The position numbers and the translations under genes are program-made. Below the pieces are notes generated by a model. That model was not told the DNA's origin. It made no database searches and saw nothing but the letters and a program-made list of their open reading frames with translations. A DNA stretch of 8,160 nt from Azoarcus sp. Lineage in GTDB: Bacteria > Pseudomonadota > Gammaproteobacteria > Burkholderiales > Rhodocyclaceae. Below are positions 5,735 through 8,160 of this stretch, in pieces (position 1 is the stretch's first letter; each line of letters starts with the position of its first letter). The stretch is taken from positions 1 through 8,160 of the forward strand of contig JAIRWW010000304.1 in the NCBI GenBank assembly GCA_031268685.1, written 5' to 3'.

Positions 5735-6738
5735 GCAATGCCGCGCCCGACGAAGGACTCGACAAAGCCGCGCTTCTGCTCGCCGTCCTGGGCGCCGACG
5801 AAGCCGCTGGCGTACTCAAACACCTCGGGCCGCGCGAAGTGCAGAAACTCGGCATGAAAATGGCAAGCATGCCCGCGCAGGAACGCGCCAAGGTCGAACC
5901 CATCCTTGCCGAACTGGATGCGCATTTCAGCAAGGGAGCCGCCATTCACGCCGACCAGGAACAAATCCGCGAAATGTTGACCAAGGCGCTCGGCGACGAA
6001 CGTGCCGCCAACCTCATCGCCCGCGTCCTGCAAGGCTCCGACACCGCCGGCATCGAAAACCTGAAATGGCTCGACCCGAGCACCGCTGCCGATCTCATCA
6101 AAAACGAACACCCCCAGATCATTGCCACAATCCTCGTCCACCTCGGCTACGACCAGGCGGGAGAAATCCTCAAGCACTTCTCCGACCGTCTGCGCAACGA
6201 CGTCGTCCTTCGCATCGCCACCCTCGACGGCGTGCAACCCCAAGCGCTCAAGGAACTCAACGAATCGCTGACCCGGATGCTCTCGGGCGCCGCCACCGCC
6301 AAAAAAGCGGCTATGGGCGGCGTTCGCCACGCCGCCGAAATCCTCAACTTCGTGGGTTCCGCCGCAGAAACGGCCATCCTCGACAACGTGCGCGAATACG
6401 ACCCGGATCTGGCGCAGAAAATCCTCGACGAAATGTTCGTCTTTGAAAACCTGCTCGACATCGACGACCGCGGCATCCAGACCATCCTGCGCGAAATCCA
6501 GTCCGACTCGCTCATCATCGCCCTCAAGGGTTCCCCGCCCGAACTGCGCGAAAAAGTTTTCAAAAACATGTCGAGCCGCGCCGCCGAAATGATGCGCGAA
6601 GACCTCGAAGCCAAAGGCCCCGTGCGCCTGTCCGAAGTCGAAGCCGAGCAGAAAGAAATCCTCAAAGTCGTCCGCCGCCTTGCCGAAGAAGGCCAGATCG
6701 TCATGGGTGGCAAGGGCAGCGATGACAGCTTCGTCTGA
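5731..6738 (+). CDS. fliG: FliG, flagellar motor switch protein
   Basis: A 335-residue rotor protein of normal length, cytoplasmic, attached to FliF and forming the torque-generating face of the C ring. N-domain about 1-100 (binds the FliF tail). Middle domain about 110-190 with the EHPQ motif (126-129), the FliM-binding surface. A Gly-rich hinge GAATAKKAAMGG lies near 186-197. The C-domain contains MFVF (235-238) and the torque helix. By alignment from memory with Escherichia coli FliG, the key charges are K266, R283, E290, D291 and R299, so all are kept apart from Asp to Glu at 290. The fliF overlap and strong ribosome site define the start. It is followed 22 nt later by fliH. Nothing suggests damage, so the motor side of the locus looks functional. 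Confidence 0.97.
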   Translation: MSNAAPDEGLDKAALLLAVLGADEAAGVLKHLGPREVQKLGMKMASMPAQERAKVEPILAELDAHFSKGAAIHADQEQIREMLTKALGDERAANLIARVLQGSDTAGIENLKWLDPSTAADLIKNEHPQIIATILVHLGYDQAGEILKHFSDRLRNDVVLRIATLDGVQPQALKELNESLTRMLSGAATAKKAAMGGVRHAAEILNFVGSAAETAILDNVREYDPDLAQKILDEMFVFENLLDIDDRGIQTILREIQSDSLIIALKGSPPELREKVFKNMSSRAAEMMREDLEAKGPVRLSEVEAEQKEILKVVRRLAEEGQIVMGGKGSDDSFV

Positions 6739-6760
6739 TCGTCCGGGCGGCTGAGGCTGA

Positions 6761-7666
6761 ATGCACATGAAAAAAAACATGACCTTCGCACAACATCAGG
6801 CCGTCGGCGCTTACCGCCGCTGGGAGCCGCCGAGGTTCGACGCGCCGCCGTCCCCGTCGCCAGCCCCCGCCTCGCCGCCGTCCGGCGCATTGGCGGAAGC
6901 GCCTGAAACCCTTGGCCCAACAGAAACTGATGTCGAAAGCCCCCCCGCGCTGCCGCCCGGCCTAAAACTGCCCACCGCCGCGGAAATCGAGCAAATGCAC
7001 GAAGATGCTCGCAGCGAAGGCTACAAAGAAGGTCTGGCCGAAGGCCATGACGCGGGCTACGCCGACGGTTTCCATGCCGGACACGAAGAAGGGCGCGACG
7101 CGGGCTACCGCGAAGGCAAGACCACCGCCGAAGCGGAAGCAAAACAACTGCGGGAAATGATCGAACAGCTCGGCCTCGCCTTCGATCGGCTCGATGCCGA
7201 CGTTGCCGAAGAACTAATGTCCCTGTCCATAGAACTGGCGCGCAAAATACTCCAGCACACCCTGGCGCTCGAACCGGAAACTGTCATCAGCGCTGTGCGC
7301 GCAGCCCTGCAACACCTGCCGGAGAGCCGCGCCAAAATCCACATGCACCCCGCCGACGCGGCGCTTGCCCGCAAGCACCTCGACGAAATGCTCGACCAGA
7401 GCGGCCACCTCATCGTAGAAGACGACAGCATCTCGCGCGGCGGCTGCCGGGTGGAGACGCCCGGCGCGCAAATCGACGCCACCATGGAAACGCGCTGGCG
7501 GCGGGTACTCGACAGCCTGGGGCGTCAGCACGCCCCATGGTCGCCCGCTCCCCCAGGGAAAAACCGGAGCGGCGAGGCCGGAAAAACAGCTGCCCAAGCT
7601 CCGGACGGGCATGGCGGTCCCGCGCCGGATGTCGAAACCCTGGCGGAGCCGGGGGCCGGAGCATGA
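6761..7666 (+). CDS. fliH: FliH, regulator of the flagellar export ATPase
   Basis: FliH is a cytoplasmic dimer that binds FliI, holds it at the export gate and C ring, and restrains its ATPase activity. This copy is 301 residues, somewhat longer than usual. After a typical N-terminus with YRRWEPPRF comes a disordered Pro/Ala region (about 26-70), then a glycine ladder in which G recurs every fourth residue from 87 to 119 (nine glycines), the GxxxG repeat hallmark of FliH, and the conserved C-domain (about 135-250). The last 50 or so residues are a Gly/Pro/Ala tail of unclear value. Starts are possible at 6761 or 6767; GAGG at 6753-6756 lies 4 or 10 nt away respectively, so 6767 may be the real one. 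Its stop overlaps the fliI start codon (ATGA), yet fliI itself is ruined, leaving FliH without its normal partner here. Confidence 0.93.
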   Translation: MHMKKNMTFAQHQAVGAYRRWEPPRFDAPPSPSPAPASPPSGALAEAPETLGPTETDVESPPALPPGLKLPTAAEIEQMHEDARSEGYKEGLAEGHDAGYADGFHAGHEEGRDAGYREGKTTAEAEAKQLREMIEQLGLAFDRLDADVAEELMSLSIELARKILQHTLALEPETVISAVRAALQHLPESRAKIHMHPADAALARKHLDEMLDQSGHLIVEDDSISRGGCRVETPGAQIDATMETRWRRVLDSLGRQHAPWSPAPPGKNRSGEAGKTAAQAPDGHGGPAPDVETLAEPGAGA

Positions 7667-7822
7667 ACGGCAAGCCGCCTGCTCACCGTCGGGCGCGGCC
7701 AGCGGCTCGGTCTCTTCGCCAGCTCCGGCGCCGGCAAATCCGTACTCATAGGCATGATGGGGCGCTACACCGGAGCCGGCCTGATCGTCGTCGGCCTGAT
7801 CGGCGAACGGGGCCGCGAATCC
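7663..7822 (+). pseudogene. fliI: fliI remnant, flagellar export ATPase (deleted and frameshifted)
   Basis: The ATG at 7663 overlaps the fliH stop in the canonical ATGA way, so this is where fliI should begin. After about five codons the frame goes wrong. In the +1 frame, 7679-7822 reads [13 protein letters not shown], then a P-loop SSGAGKS, then GMMGRYT and [11 protein letters not shown], which is unmistakably the FliI nucleotide-binding core near residues 169-215 of enteric FliI. Roughly 160 N-terminal codons are missing, and homology stops again near 7820, so the Walker B, catalytic and C-terminal parts are absent (a full protein is about 440-470 residues). The P-loop itself is degenerate, with Ser for the usual first Gly. 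No functional ATPase can be made. An assembly join is the alternative explanation to real gene decay. Confidence 0.85.
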
Positions 7823-7969
7823 AGAATTGCTGCCCGCCAACCAGCCGCCGCCCCGGCGCCGCCATCTGCGGGAGACCATGAAGTGTTTTTGAAATGAAGT
7901 GTCATTTCAAAAACACTTCATGGTCTTGGGAACGGCGGGGGTTTCAGTCGCCCTCGGGTCCCGGTGGCC
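7823..7969. other. Scrambled junction region, no gene
   Basis: Between the end of fliI homology and the minus-strand partial gene I see no credible coding sequence. It holds the perfect palindrome (7873-7926) and the first copy of the 20-bp tandem repeat. It is the boundary between the flagellar locus and foreign-looking sequence. No transposase or recognisable insertion sequence end is present. Confidence 0.5.
7873..7926. repeat. Perfect 25-bp palindrome with AGTG loop
   Basis: The arms 7873-7897 and 7902-7926 are exact reverse complements around the loop AGTG. The inner sequence (GAAGTGTTTTTGAAATGA) is AT-rich, unlike the GC-rich surroundings. It lies between the fliI remnant and a convergent minus-strand gene, where a bidirectional terminator would be expected, but no T-tract follows the stem on either strand. 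Alternatives are a miniature palindromic element or a fold-back scar at a rearrangement junction. The palindrome itself is certain; its role is not. Confidence 0.85.
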
Positions 7970-7992
7970 TTACTCGGGTCCCGGTGGCCTTA
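7953..7992. repeat. 20-bp tandem duplication (two copies)
   Basis: CTCGGGTCCCGGTGGCCTTA occurs at 7953-7972 and again, identically and without a gap, at 7973-7992. It overlaps the 3' end of the minus-strand partial gene and supplies its stop codon at 7970-7972. With a single copy, that frame would read on for three more codons to a TGA. It looks like a recent slippage duplication or junction scar. Confidence 0.9.
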
Positions 7993-8160
7993 CTTTGTCG
8001 ATGACGTATTGCTTGCCGTGCTTTTCGCAATCGGCAATCGTGTTTTCGGCGTATTCCCTGATTACGCGGCCTGATCCAAACGGCACGGTCTTGTCCAACT
8101 CCTTGCGCGGGAATGTGTCCGCCATCCGGAAGCCCAGCGAGTACATCAGATTGTATGCGC
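7970..8160 (-). CDS. Unrecognised protein, C-terminal part only
   Basis: An open frame enters from beyond the right edge and ends at TAA 7970-7972, giving 62 visible residues. It includes YSLGFRMADTFPRKELDK, GSGRVIREYAENTIADCEKH and a final VRPPGPE. The mix of residues and codons looks like genuine protein: hydrophobic residues are spaced as in helices, the composition is balanced, and the other two minus-strand frames look less protein-like. I do not recognise the family and assign no function. The last residues (RPPGPE) come from the 20-bp tandem duplication, so the natural C-terminus may be slightly different. It converges on the fliI remnant, with the palindrome between them. Less GC-extreme codon choice than the flagellar genes is compatible with foreign origin, but the piece is short. 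Confidence 0.55.
   Translation of the reverse strand, partial: AYNLMYSLGFRMADTFPRKELDKTVPFGSGRVIREYAENTIADCEKHGKQYVIDKVRPPGPE

Noticed and set aside
5623..6780. 385-codon minus-strand open frame over fliG
   Set aside because: It is the antisense image of fliG, rich in Phe/Gly/Asp from reversed Lys/Glu codons, with no ribosome site or domain.
7537..7881. 114-codon open frame across the fliH-fliI junction
   Set aside because: Most of it is fliH in another frame followed by the frameshifted fliI piece; only the ATG at 7663 is meaningful as the old fliI start.

Overview
This window looks like a GC-rich proteobacterial chromosome, probably betaproteobacterial. That guess rests on the flagellar gene set, a FleS/FleR-type two-component pair with a sigma-54 promoter, and the overall codon style; nothing in the window fixes the genus. 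The core is part of a flagellar basal-body locus flanked by two scrambled, accessory-looking edges.

Left edge (1-609): a clearly AT-rich gene whose product resembles the DUF6714 family and is probably an immunity protein. It is followed immediately, with an abrupt change to GC-rich sequence, by a short promoterless fragment that reads as one RHS/YD repeat. This is the usual debris of an RHS polymorphic-toxin locus after toxin-tip and immunity exchange.

Centre, minus strand (655-3878): transcription runs fleS (soluble PAS histidine kinase), fleR (NtrC-type sigma-54 activator), then fliE (MS-ring/rod junction protein). fleS and fleR overlap by one base. Between fleR and fliE lies a consensus sigma-54 promoter (1133-1148). 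It is followed by an unusual leader of about 144 nt that holds a solitary type I-C CRISPR-repeat-like sequence and a perfect C-rich/G-rich hairpin.

Centre, plus strand (4043-7666): fliF (MS ring), fliG (rotor switch) and fliH (export ATPase regulator), divergent from fleS across a 164-bp intergenic region. fliF-fliG and fliH-fliI have 4-base ATGA overlaps, so this was an operon heading into fliI.

Right edge (7663-8160): fliI is destroyed. Its start codon survives, about 160 codons are missing, the frame is shifted, and only the P-loop region remains before homology stops near 7820. Then come a perfect 25-bp palindrome with a 4-nt loop, a 20-bp tandem duplication, and the C-terminal end of an unrecognised minus-strand gene that runs out of the window. 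The duplication supplies that gene's present stop codon.

Taken together, FleS/FleR would sense an assembly or export checkpoint and switch on sigma-54 flagellar promoters, including the one before fliE. FliE, FliF, FliG and FliH form the base and export gate region. Without an intact fliI here, the locus is either decaying or depends on a copy elsewhere.
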